This document shows positions 1-7,945 of a stretch of DNA of 15,495 bases, piece after piece. Position 1 is the first letter of the stretch; each line of letters opens with the position of its first letter. The notes beneath the pieces were generated by a model. That model ran no database searches and was not told where the DNA came from. It worked only from the letters and a program-made list of their open reading frames with translations. The stretch lies in assembly GCA_011052165.1 (NCBI GenBank), contig DRJN01000001.1, positions 1-15,495 on the forward strand, in the 5' to 3' direction. This stretch comes from Gammaproteobacteria bacterium. GTDB taxonomy: Bacteria > Pseudomonadota > Gammaproteobacteria > UBA6429 > Thiohalophilaceae. A program made the position numbers and the translations under genes.

Positions 1-78
1 ATAAGTATTCGCATGTATTTTATCCCCTCACCCCAACCCTCTCCCAGAGGGAGAGGGGGCTATGATGCAAATACTTAT
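1..78. repeat. REP-like palindrome nested in longer inverted arms (possible MITE, cut by window edge)
   Basis: Two inverted repeats are nested here. The outer arms are ATAAGTATTCGCAT (1-14) and ATGCAAATACTTAT (65-78), complementary over 14 bases with one mismatch. The inner palindrome is CCCTCTCCC (37-45), loop AGA, GGGAGAGGG (49-57), a perfect 9-bp stem preceded by a C-rich CCCTCACCCCAA stretch. This C-rich/G-rich palindrome resembles REP-type repeats seen in many proteobacterial genomes. The left arm may continue outside the window. In RNA the GC-rich stem could also stop or protect the nar transcript that ends to its right, but no T-tract follows. Calling it a MITE is inference from the nested arms. 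Confidence 0.6.
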
Positions 79-368
79 GCAACGATTAATAAGATGCTGA
101 GTAAGAGGTGAAAGTGTATTCGTGAATGACTATCGGCCCAATTCATTATTATGGCGGTTTTGTGTGTGTGGCTATTCAGTATAGATGAGATTTCTTGTCG
201 CCACATTACCTTATTTTTAACATAGACCACTAAGAGGCCTGCGGGATATGAAGGTACCTTTCGACATGCTGATCAGAAAAATAGAATAGCGAGATAAGCG
301 ATCCAAATAAGAGCTAACCCAATAGTTTTCTGTGAAAAAGAGGCTATATATGAATTTTTCGGATTACT
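79..368. other. AT-rich intergenic stretch without a recognisable gene
   Basis: No convincing ORF, RNA gene or promoter is visible. The only sharp sequence feature is the 10-base palindrome AAGGTACCTT at 251-260. The stretch lies downstream of the last gene of the nar operon. No hairpin plus T-tract terminator is seen here for that operon; weak AT-only stems near 325-340 are not convincing. Confidence 0.5.
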
Positions 369-1178
369 TTATTGAGAGAGAGAGGCATCGCTGGGCATGT
401 CAATGCCTGCAATCTCAGCCGTGCGGATCAACCCGGCAACCAGATCACGCGCGGCTTTCGCCCATGCGGTTTTCTCCAGGGCCTGCTGAATCTGCTTGTG
501 CACGGCCTTGAAGGGCAAAATCTGACCTTCGGCTTTTTTGTCGAGTCGGATGATATGGACGCCATAACGGGTTTCGACGAGGGCCGGATGGATTTCACCG
601 GCCGCAAGGGTGGCCAGCACGGCTTCAAATTCCTCAGCCGTGTCGCCCTTGCCGATCTGACCCAGGCGACCGCCCTCTGCGGCCGAAGGGCAGTCGGAGG
701 ACTTTTTGGCGTGATGCGCAAAACTGTCCGGATCGGCTAAAATGATTTTCAGCAACTTTTCCCCGGCCTGCCTTGCGTGCTGCCGTGCGGCGTTGTCGTT
801 CGGGTTCACTGCCAGCAGGATATGCGATGCCTCAAATAGATCCGGGGCGCGGTATTGCTGTGGATGAGCGGCATAAGCGTGCGTGCAATCTTCATCGTTC
901 ACAGGATCGGGGGTCAGTGCAGTGTCGAGATAGGCGTGAATCAGTGCGTCATCGCGGGTTTCCTCACGGCTCCTGTCAACGTTGCGCGACGCCGACTGTA
1001 GCCCGAGCCGTTTCGCGGCTTGTAACAACAGGGTCCGGACGACCAGCGCCCTTGCGGCGGCCTGCCACGCAAGGGCGGGGTTTCCGGGCGGGGCGGTGTG
1101 GTTTTGAACCTCGGCCGCAATTTGTGCCGAGGGAATGGTTTCGCTGTTCACGATCACGTCGGAGAGTACCGGCTCCAT
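369..1178 (-). CDS. Parvulin-type peptidyl-prolyl cis-trans isomerase, last gene of the nar operon
   Basis: A 269-residue protein with a NifM/SurA-like helical N-terminal part (about 8-100) and a parvulin (rotamase) domain at about 113-215. Visible parvulin marks are EASHIL with His119, the CPS motif with Cys163, GGRLGQIGKG (169-178), Phe184 and YGVHII with His208. These correspond to the His/Cys/His core of PpiC. There is no signal peptide or membrane segment, so it should act in the cytoplasm, unlike SurA or PpiD. It begins 17 bases after the narI stop behind a weak ribosome site, so it is probably translated by coupling. A parvulin gene after narGHJI is known in Pseudomonas, where it is sometimes named nifM-like. 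A role in folding or maturation of NarGHI is inferred from position. A GA run lies at the extreme 3' end of the gene. Confidence 0.88.
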   Translation of the reverse strand: MEPVLSDVIVNSETIPSAQIAAEVQNHTAPPGNPALAWQAAARALVVRTLLLQAAKRLGLQSASRNVDRSREETRDDALIHAYLDTALTPDPVNDEDCTHAYAAHPQQYRAPDLFEASHILLAVNPNDNAARQHARQAGEKLLKIILADPDSFAHHAKKSSDCPSAAEGGRLGQIGKGDTAEEFEAVLATLAAGEIHPALVETRYGVHIIRLDKKAEGQILPFKAVHKQIQQALEKTAWAKAARDLVAGLIRTAEIAGIDMPSDASLSQ

Positions 1179-1195
1179 GGCGGTTTCTTTGCCGA

Positions 1196-1879
1196 TCAGG
1201 CTTTTTCCCGACGGGTGCGCACGATCTGATAACCGGGTCGCCAGACATACCGGATCGGGGCTGAGAGCATATGCACCAGGCGGGTGAACGGGAACAGGAT
1301 AAAGATCGTCAGGCCCAGTACAATGTGTATTTTAAAGATGATATTCACCTCTGCCAGATTGCTGGCTGCATGGGCGTTAAAGGTAAAGATCCCAAAGGCC
1401 CAGTTCATAAAATGAACCACGCCACCGTCAGAAAGGTCGGCCAACGAGATCGGCACCGAGATCAGACCCAGCGCCAGTTGGACGATCAACAGCAACAGAA
1501 TGCCGGTATCCGCAAAGCTTGAGGTAGCCCGCACTCGCGGATCGAGCAGCCGCCGGTGCGCCAGAATCAGTGCGCCAGTAATGGCCACCAGCCCGGCGGC
1601 GCCGCCGGCCAGGGCCGCCAGAAGCTGCTTGGCCTGGGGAGCGATCCCGAGGGCCTCGTAAACCTGGATCGGGATTAGCAGGCCAAACAGGTGGCCAAAG
1701 AAAATCACCAAAACGCCGACGTGAAACAGCACGGATCCGAGGGCCAGCTGTTTACGGCGTAATAACTGACTGGATTTGGATTTCCATGTGTAAGGATCAC
1801 GCTCATAGCGCGCGATTGAGCCAATCAGCAGCACCGTCAGGGCAATGTAGGGAAGTGTTCCGAAAAGAAACTGGTTCAT
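1196..1879 (-). CDS. narI: Respiratory nitrate reductase gamma subunit, cytochrome b
   Basis: NarI is the membrane anchor that oxidises quinol and passes electrons through two b hemes to NarH. The protein has 227 residues, close to the usual 225 or so, with five hydrophobic segments. The four axial heme ligands are visible: His53 and His63 in the LFHVGVLVIFFGHLFG segment, and His185 and His203 near the C-terminus (E. coli His56, 66, 187, 205). Its ATG follows the narJ stop by 12 bases with a good GGAGG site. The C-terminal tail is basic, as expected for the cytoplasmic side. The N-terminus starts directly with the first membrane helix, typical of the family. Confidence 0.97.
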   Translation of the reverse strand: MNQFLFGTLPYIALTVLLIGSIARYERDPYTWKSKSSQLLRRKQLALGSVLFHVGVLVIFFGHLFGLLIPIQVYEALGIAPQAKQLLAALAGGAAGLVAITGALILAHRRLLDPRVRATSSFADTGILLLLIVQLALGLISVPISLADLSDGGVVHFMNWAFGIFTFNAHAASNLAEVNIIFKIHIVLGLTIFILFPFTRLVHMLSAPIRYVWRPGYQIVRTRREKA

Positions 1880-1891
1880 ACTCGTCGCCTC

Positions 1892-2626
1892 CTATTCATT
1901 TATCACAGATGCCGGGGCAGACTGTGGTTTGGGCGGGACTCCGGGCAAGGTGCTGTTATCATCCATACACGCCAGAGGATCGCGGTTAACGGGGCATCCC
2001 GCACGGGGATCGGGGCCAAAAGTGACTTCGGCCTCTTCCCATAGGGTATCGAGTGCATCCAGATCTTCAGGGTCATCATCCTTGACGCTCAGGAGTTCCT
2101 GGACCAGGTCGGCCGAGCTTTTCACCCCCGCAAACTCAGCCAGCCCGGCAAGAACCGCCGCATAGTCACTGTCTCGCCGGTGCAGACGCTCGGCCAGGGC
2201 GGCAAGGATGTGCCCCGCGTTGGCCAACATGTCCTGCGACTCGTCCATAGAACGTGTTGACAGATATTCCAGCAGGATGGGCAAATGATCCGGTAATTCC
2301 GTCCCGACTATATCAAAACCGCCAGCGCGATAGGTTTCCAGCAGATCGACCATCGCCGGCCCCCGCTCGCGGCTTTCGCCATGAACATGCTCAAACAGGT
2401 TGAGCGACAGGGTGCGCGAACGGTCAAACAGCAGGACATAACGTTCCTGAAGGTCATAAAGATCCATTTCCGCGAGATCCGCCAATAGCGGTTTCAGGGC
2501 TTTGAGCGCGCCAGGCGACAGGATCGCCTCCTGTGCCAACAGCCCGGTAATCTCGTCAGTGGCCTCTTTCAATTCGTTGCTGGGATAGCACAAGAGCGCC
2601 GAGAGGGCTTTGAACGTTTTGCTCAT
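1892..2626 (-). CDS. narJ: Nitrate reductase assembly chaperone NarJ
   Basis: NarJ is a cytoplasmic chaperone of the TorD/DmsD/NarJ family that binds apo-NarG and lets the molybdenum cofactor and the FS0 cluster be inserted before membrane attachment; it is not part of the final enzyme. The 244-residue all-helical protein shows family marks: LFEHVHGESRERGPAM (77-92) and PDHLPILLEYLS (112-123). The C-terminal part is acidic, then low in complexity and proline-rich, as is usual and variable in this family. Its ATG overlaps the narH stop in an ATGA, and an AAGGAG site lies inside the end of narH, so translation is coupled. Confidence 0.96.
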   Translation of the reverse strand: MSKTFKALSALLCYPSNELKEATDEITGLLAQEAILSPGALKALKPLLADLAEMDLYDLQERYVLLFDRSRTLSLNLFEHVHGESRERGPAMVDLLETYRAGGFDIVGTELPDHLPILLEYLSTRSMDESQDMLANAGHILAALAERLHRRDSDYAAVLAGLAEFAGVKSSADLVQELLSVKDDDPEDLDALDTLWEEAEVTFGPDPRAGCPVNRDPLACMDDNSTLPGVPPKPQSAPASVINE

Positions 2627-4143
2627 CGTATGGACTCCTTCGGAATGATGAATGTACGCGAGCCGAACAGTTTGCCGCCGCCTGAGCCGGTTGAACAGCC
2701 ATTTGTGTCAGTAAAACCGCATTCACCGCGCAGGTCATAGGCGTCCTGAACCTGTTCACGGTGGGTGGTGGGTACGACAAAACGGTCCTCATAATTTGCA
2801 ATCGCCATGATGTGGTACATTTCCTCGATCTGTCGTGGCTCCAGCCCGACCTGTTTGGCGATCTCGATATCTATGACGCCGTCGATCGATTTCGAGCGCA
2901 TATAACGGCGCATCGCCAGCATCCGTTCAAGTGCAGCCACGATAGGAGTCTCATCCCCCGCTGTCAGCATGTTGGCCAGATACCGTACCGGAATTCTTAG
3001 AGATTTCACGTCTGGAATGCCCTGGTCGGCCCAGATTTTTCCTGCCTCGACCGCGTTCTGGATGGGGGAGAGCGGCGGGATATACCAGACCATTGGCAAG
3101 GTCCGGTACTCGGGATGCAGCGGAAAGGCGATTTTCCAGTCCATTGCCATTTTCCAGACGGGCGAGTTTTTTGCCGCAGTCATCCAGTCTTCCGCAATGC
3201 CTTCGGCACGAGCCGCCGCCTGCACCTCGGGATCATTGGGGTCAAGGAAGGCACCAAGCTGGGCGTCATAAAGCGCCTGCTCGTTTTCGACTGAGGCAAC
3301 GTCTTTGATTTTGTCGGCATCATAAAGCATCACACCCAGATACCGGATGCGCCCGACACAGGTCTCGGAACAGACGGTCGGCAGACCGCTTTCGATTCGG
3401 GGATAACAAAAGGTGCATTTCTCGGACTTGCCGCTTTCCCAGTTGTAATAAATCTTTTTGTACGGGCAGCCGGAGACACACATGCGCCAGCCCCGGCATT
3501 TTTCCTGATCGATCAGAACGATACCGTCTTCTTCGCGTTTGTAGATAGCACCAGACGGACAGGACGCGACGCAGGCCGGATTCAGGCAGTGTTCGCAGAG
3601 CCGTGGCAGATACATCATAAAGGTGTTTTCATATTCCCCGTAGATGTCCTTCTGGATGCCCTCAAAATTATAGTCTTTGCTGCGTTTATCGAACTCGCCG
3701 CCCAGAATTTCCTCCCAGTTGGGTCCCCCTTCGATTTTCTCCATTCGTTGTCCCGAGATTTTGGATCGCGGACGTGCGGTTGGGAAGGCCTCCATTTCCG
3801 GAGCCGATTTCAGATGGTCATAGTCGAAATCGAAGGGTTCATAGAAGTCATCTATTTCCGGCAGGTTCGGGTTGGCAAAGATATTCGCCAGAATCCGCCA
3901 TTTCGCCCCCTGTTTAGGCTGCAATTTGCCCGATCTGGTTCGTTCCCAGCCGCCGTTCCAGCGTTTCTGGTTTTCCCAATCTCTGGGATAGCCGATGCCG
4001 GGTTTGGTTTCGACATTGTTGAACCAGGCGTATTCGACACCGTCGCGGCTGGTCCAGACGTTCTTGCAGGTGACCGAGCAGGTATGGCAGCCGATACATT
4101 TATCAAGGTTTAACACCATGCCTATTTGTGCGCGAACTTTCAT
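2623..4143 (-). CDS. narH: Respiratory nitrate reductase beta subunit, iron-sulfur protein
   Basis: NarH carries electrons from the NarI hemes to NarG through four Fe-S clusters on the cytoplasmic side. The 506-residue protein keeps all four ligand groups: Cys16/19/22/26; Cys183/186/191/195; Cys216-Trp219-Cys222/226, where the Trp in CRGWRMC marks the [3Fe-4S] site; and Cys243/246/258/262. Length and order match E. coli NarH (about 512 residues). The gene overlaps narG by ATGA and has a GGAGG site within the narG end. The C-terminus reads ...LFGSRTFIIPKESIR, with a Gly/Ser-rich stretch before it. Nothing is missing. Confidence 0.98.
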   Translation of the reverse strand: MKVRAQIGMVLNLDKCIGCHTCSVTCKNVWTSRDGVEYAWFNNVETKPGIGYPRDWENQKRWNGGWERTRSGKLQPKQGAKWRILANIFANPNLPEIDDFYEPFDFDYDHLKSAPEMEAFPTARPRSKISGQRMEKIEGGPNWEEILGGEFDKRSKDYNFEGIQKDIYGEYENTFMMYLPRLCEHCLNPACVASCPSGAIYKREEDGIVLIDQEKCRGWRMCVSGCPYKKIYYNWESGKSEKCTFCYPRIESGLPTVCSETCVGRIRYLGVMLYDADKIKDVASVENEQALYDAQLGAFLDPNDPEVQAAARAEGIAEDWMTAAKNSPVWKMAMDWKIAFPLHPEYRTLPMVWYIPPLSPIQNAVEAGKIWADQGIPDVKSLRIPVRYLANMLTAGDETPIVAALERMLAMRRYMRSKSIDGVIDIEIAKQVGLEPRQIEEMYHIMAIANYEDRFVVPTTHREQVQDAYDLRGECGFTDTNGCSTGSGGGKLFGSRTFIIPKESIR

Positions 4144-7100
4144 GCTTCTGCCTCCACTTTTGCAGGCCGATCAAGCCAGTCCACCTTGGTCATTTTGCGC
4201 AGGATGATAAATTCATCCCGGTTCGATCCGACCGTTCCGTAGTAATTAAAGCCATAGGATTGCTGGGCATAGCCGCCAATCATATGGGTGGGTTTCAGGG
4301 TTGTACGAGTCACGGAATTGTGAATGCCTCCGCGTTTTCCGGTCTGCTCGGATCCGGGTACATTCACGATCTTTTCCTGTGCGTGATACATAAACAAAGT
4401 GCCCTCTTTTATCCGCTGCGAGACCACTGCCCGCGCGGTTAATGCACCGTTCGTGTTATAGGCCTCGACCCAGTCATTGTCCTTGATCCCGGCCTTTTTG
4501 GCGTCCACCTCGGACAACCAGACCACCGGTCCGCCCCGGTTCAGCGTCAACATCAGCAAGTTGTCAGAATAGGTCGAGTGGATGCCCCATTTCTGGTGCG
4601 GCGTAATAAAGTTCAACACCAGGAACGGCTCGCCTGAGCGGGCCGAGGCATTCACCTCCCGGGTGATCGTCCGGGTGTCAATAGGCGGGCGCCAGGTGCA
4701 GAAAACTTCACCAAAGGCGCGCATCCACAGATGATCCTGATAAAGCTGCTGGCGGCCCGAAAGCGTGCGCCACGGGATCAGTTCATGCACATTGGTATAG
4801 CCCGCGTTATAGCTGACATGTTCGCTTTCGATCCCCGACCAGGTGGGCGATGAGATGATCTTGCGCGGTTGCGCCGCCACATCGCGAAAGCGGATTTTTT
4901 CATCCTCTCTTGGCTTTGCCAGATGGGTATGGTCGCGACCAGTGTTCTGCGAAAGCGCCTCCCAGGCCTTGACGGCCACTTCGCCATTGGTTTCCGGCGC
5001 CAGCATCAGGATGACTTCGGTGGCGTCGATGTCGGTATCGATTTTGGCCAGGCCTTCGCTGACGCCCTCATCGGTGACGATGCCGTTCAGATCTTTCAGG
5101 TGCTGCACCTCAACCTGGGTGTCCCAGGCGATCCCCTTGCCACCGTTGCCGACCTTTTCCATTAGCGGACCCAGTGCCGTGTAACATTTATAAAGGTTTG
5201 GAAAATCCCGCTGAACCGGCACAAATGCCGGTGCTGTTTTGCCTGGAATCAGATCACATTCACCTTTCTTCCAGTCCTTCACCTGATCCTGCGCAAGTTC
5301 GGTCGGGGTGTCATGCAGCGTGGGAAGCGACACGATATCGGTCTCTTCCCCCAGATAACCGGGGACGATCTCGGAAAATTTCTTCGCGATGAATTTGAAA
5401 ATTTCCCAGTCAGATTTACTGTCGTAGGCAGGGTCAACCGCCGCTTGAAGCGGGTGGATGAACGGATGCATGTCGCTGGTGTTCAGATCATTTTTTTCGT
5501 ACCAGCTTGCGGTGGGCAGAACGATGTCGGAATAGACCGCCGTGGTGGACATGCGAAAATCTATCGTGACCAGCAGGTCGAGCTTGCCGCGCGGGGCTTC
5601 GTCGTGCCACCTGGCCTCAATCGGTTTTTGCCGGCCTTCCTCGCCCAGATCCTTGCCCAGAACACCGTGATCCGTACCCAGTAGATGCTTGAGAAAATAT
5701 TCATGCCCCTTGCCACTGGATCCCAGCAGGTTTGAGCGCCACACAAACATGTTGCGCGGCCAGTTTTCCGGCGCGTCCGGGTCCTCGCAGGACATTTCCA
5801 GCTTGCCGGATGTCAGTTGCGAGGCAACATAGGCGGGGATTTCCTGTCCGGCCTCTTTCGCCGCCCTAGCAATGTCCAGCGGGTTGGTCTTGAACGCGGG
5901 CGAGGACGGCAACCATCCCATTCGTTCTGCACGGATATTAAAATCAATCAGACTCGCCTCTTTCCAGTCCCCCGCCGGTGCGGTCGGGGACACGATGTCA
6001 TCGGCTACCAGCGTCTCATAGCGCCATTGGTCAGTGTGGGCATAAAAGAACGAGGTTCCGTTCATGTGCCGGGGTGGGCGCGTCCAGTCAAGCGCGAACG
6101 CGAGGGGAGTCCAGCCGGTTTGCGGGCGTAGTTTTTCCTGCCCGACATAGTGGCTCCAACCGCCGCCGCTTTGCCCGACACAGCCGCACATCACCAGCAT
6201 ATTGATGATGCCGCGATACGCCATGTCCATGTGATACCAATGGTTCAGACCGGCCCCCAGAATGACCATCGATTTGCCGTGGGTCTTTTCGGCGTTGCTG
6301 GCAAATTGACGCGCCACCGCGATGATCCTGTCGCGAGGAACGCCGGTAATATTTTCTGCCCAGGCCGGGGTGAACGGTACATCGTCGTCATAGTCTTTGC
6401 TTACCCAGTCTCCACCCAGATCACGGTCGAGGCCGTAATTCGCACAGAACAGATCGAAAACCGTGGCCACATAAACGTCGCCGTCAGCCAGTGTCATTTT
6501 GCGCACAGGAATGTGGCGCGTCAGCACGTCAGGGTGATCGCTTTTGGTGAAGTTCTCGCTTGCCGCGCCGCCGAAATAGGGGAAATCAACCCCCACCACC
6601 TCGTCATGGTTTTCCTCCAGGATCAGCGACAGCCGCAATTCACAGTTCTTTTTGCCGGATTTTTCTTCGAGGTTCCAACGCCCTTTCTCGCCCCAGCGAA
6701 AGCCGATCGACCCGTTGGGGGCGAGCGGATCACCGGTTTTATGATCAAGTGCAATGGTTTTCCATTCAGGGTTGTTGGTCTGGCCCAGCTTGTCATCGAA
6801 ATCGTCGGCCCGCAGCAGCCGACCGGGAACAAGTTTGCCGTTCTGTTCATCAAGGCGCACCAGCATCGGCATGTCTGAATACCGGCGCGTATAATCCTCA
6901 AAATAGGTGACCTGCCGGTCCAGATGGAATTCGCGTAGGATGACGTGGCCCATCGCCAGCGCCAGGGCTGCATCCGTTCCCTGTTTCGGGGCCAGCCAGA
7001 TGTCGGCAAATTTGCTGGCTTCGGAATAATCCGGTGAAATGACGGCGGACTGGGTGCCGCGATAACGGGCCTCGGTGTAAAAATGCGCATCCGGCGTGCG

Positions 7101-7880
7101 GGTTTGCGGGACATTCGAACCCCAAAGAAGCAGGAACCCCGCATTGAACCAGTCAGCACTTTCCGGCACATCGGTCTGTTCGCCCCAGGTCATAGGCGAG
7201 GCCGGCGGCAGGTCGCAATACCAGTCGTAAAAGCTTAAACAGGTGCCCCCCAGCAGGCTCAGATACCGAGCGCCGGAGGCGTAGCTGACCATCGACATCG
7301 CCGGGATCGGAGAAAAGCCCACGACGCGGTCAGGTCCGTAAGTTTTGGCGGTATAGGCATTAGCGGCGGCAATGATCTCGGTCGCCTCGTCCCAGTTGGC
7401 ACGCACGAATCCGCCTTTACCGCGAATGCGGGTGTAATCCGCACGCAGGCTCGGGTCGTTCTGTAAGCGGGTCCACGCCTCGATCGGAGACAGGGTTTCC
7501 CGCATCCGGCGATAGCTTTTCAGCAGACGCGCACGGATCAGTGGGGTTTTTACCCGGTTGGCGGAATAAAGATACCAGCTGTAGGACGCTCCCCGCTGAC
7601 AACCGCGGGGTTCATGGTTCGGCATATCGGGGCGGGTGCGCGGGTAATCGGTTTGCTGGGTTTCCCAGGTCACGATGCCGGACTTGACGTAAATTTTCCA
7701 TGAACAGGATCCGGTACAATTTACCCCGTGGGTTGAGCGCACGATTTTGTCGTGGCGCCAGCGCTTGCGATAGGTGTCTTCCCAGTCACGATTTTCATTG
7801 GTCACTTGCCCGTGACCCTCGGCGAATGTCCCGACGCGATTGCTTTTCAGAAAATTCAGTCGATCCAGAAGATGGCTCAT
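4140..7880 (-). CDS. narG: Respiratory nitrate reductase alpha subunit, molybdopterin catalytic subunit
   Basis: NarG reduces nitrate to nitrite at a Mo-bisPGD centre in the cytoplasm. I place the start at the ATG ending at 7880, preceded by GGAG eight bases upstream; it gives 1246 residues, the usual length, beginning MSHLLDRLNFLKSN. A longer frame back to 7988 would run into narK2 and has no family-like N-terminus. Ligands of the FS0 [4Fe-4S] cluster are His51, Cys55, Cys59 and Cys94, the His-first pattern typical of NarG. Asp219 in SFYDWYCDLPP is the expected Mo ligand (E. coli Asp222). The N-terminal LLDRLNFLK-GTFAEGHGQ segment resembles the vestigial Tat-like leader of membrane-bound NarG but lacks a twin-arginine export signal. 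The full domain order appears intact to the C-terminal VDWLDRPAK. Confidence 0.98.
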   Translation of the reverse strand: MSHLLDRLNFLKSNRVGTFAEGHGQVTNENRDWEDTYRKRWRHDKIVRSTHGVNCTGSCSWKIYVKSGIVTWETQQTDYPRTRPDMPNHEPRGCQRGASYSWYLYSANRVKTPLIRARLLKSYRRMRETLSPIEAWTRLQNDPSLRADYTRIRGKGGFVRANWDEATEIIAAANAYTAKTYGPDRVVGFSPIPAMSMVSYASGARYLSLLGGTCLSFYDWYCDLPPASPMTWGEQTDVPESADWFNAGFLLLWGSNVPQTRTPDAHFYTEARYRGTQSAVISPDYSEASKFADIWLAPKQGTDAALALAMGHVILREFHLDRQVTYFEDYTRRYSDMPMLVRLDEQNGKLVPGRLLRADDFDDKLGQTNNPEWKTIALDHKTGDPLAPNGSIGFRWGEKGRWNLEEKSGKKNCELRLSLILEENHDEVVGVDFPYFGGAASENFTKSDHPDVLTRHIPVRKMTLADGDVYVATVFDLFCANYGLDRDLGGDWVSKDYDDDVPFTPAWAENITGVPRDRIIAVARQFASNAEKTHGKSMVILGAGLNHWYHMDMAYRGIINMLVMCGCVGQSGGGWSHYVGQEKLRPQTGWTPLAFALDWTRPPRHMNGTSFFYAHTDQWRYETLVADDIVSPTAPAGDWKEASLIDFNIRAERMGWLPSSPAFKTNPLDIARAAKEAGQEIPAYVASQLTSGKLEMSCEDPDAPENWPRNMFVWRSNLLGSSGKGHEYFLKHLLGTDHGVLGKDLGEEGRQKPIEARWHDEAPRGKLDLLVTIDFRMSTTAVYSDIVLPTASWYEKNDLNTSDMHPFIHPLQAAVDPAYDSKSDWEIFKFIAKKFSEIVPGYLGEETDIVSLPTLHDTPTELAQDQVKDWKKGECDLIPGKTAPAFVPVQRDFPNLYKCYTALGPLMEKVGNGGKGIAWDTQVEVQHLKDLNGIVTDEGVSEGLAKIDTDIDATEVILMLAPETNGEVAVKAWEALSQNTGRDHTHLAKPREDEKIRFRDVAAQPRKIISSPTWSGIESEHVSYNAGYTNVHELIPWRTLSGRQQLYQDHLWMRAFGEVFCTWRPPIDTRTITREVNASARSGEPFLVLNFITPHQKWGIHSTYSDNLLMLTLNRGGPVVWLSEVDAKKAGIKDNDWVEAYNTNGALTARAVVSQRIKEGTLFMYHAQEKIVNVPGSEQTGKRGGIHNSVTRTTLKPTHMIGGYAQQSYGFNYYGTVGSNRDEFIILRKMTKVDWLDRPAKVEAEA

Positions 7881-7902
7881 TTCATTTCTCCGTTGGGGGG
7901 TA

Positions 7903-7934
7903 TGTGCCGGCATCCGTCCGTAGACACCGGCACA
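7903..7934 (-). other. Intercistronic stem-loop between narK2 and narG
   Basis: TGTGCCGG (7903-7910) and CCGGCACA (7927-7934) form a perfect 8-bp stem with a 16-base loop in the 65-base gap between the narK2 stop and narG start. No T-tract follows, so it does not look like a terminator. It lies about 22 bases upstream of the narG start and leaves the GGAG site free. A role in mRNA processing or in protecting the 3' end of a narK1K2 segment is inference. Confidence 0.5.
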
Positions 7935-7945
7935 GTATTTCAGGA

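Noticed and set aside
251..260. Palindrome AAGGTACCTT as an operator
   Set aside because: It is short, has no gene start near it and no known regulator match.
6150..6878. A 242-codon plus-strand frame opposite narG
   Set aside because: It mirrors the narG codons, has no family-like motif and no ribosome site that stands out.
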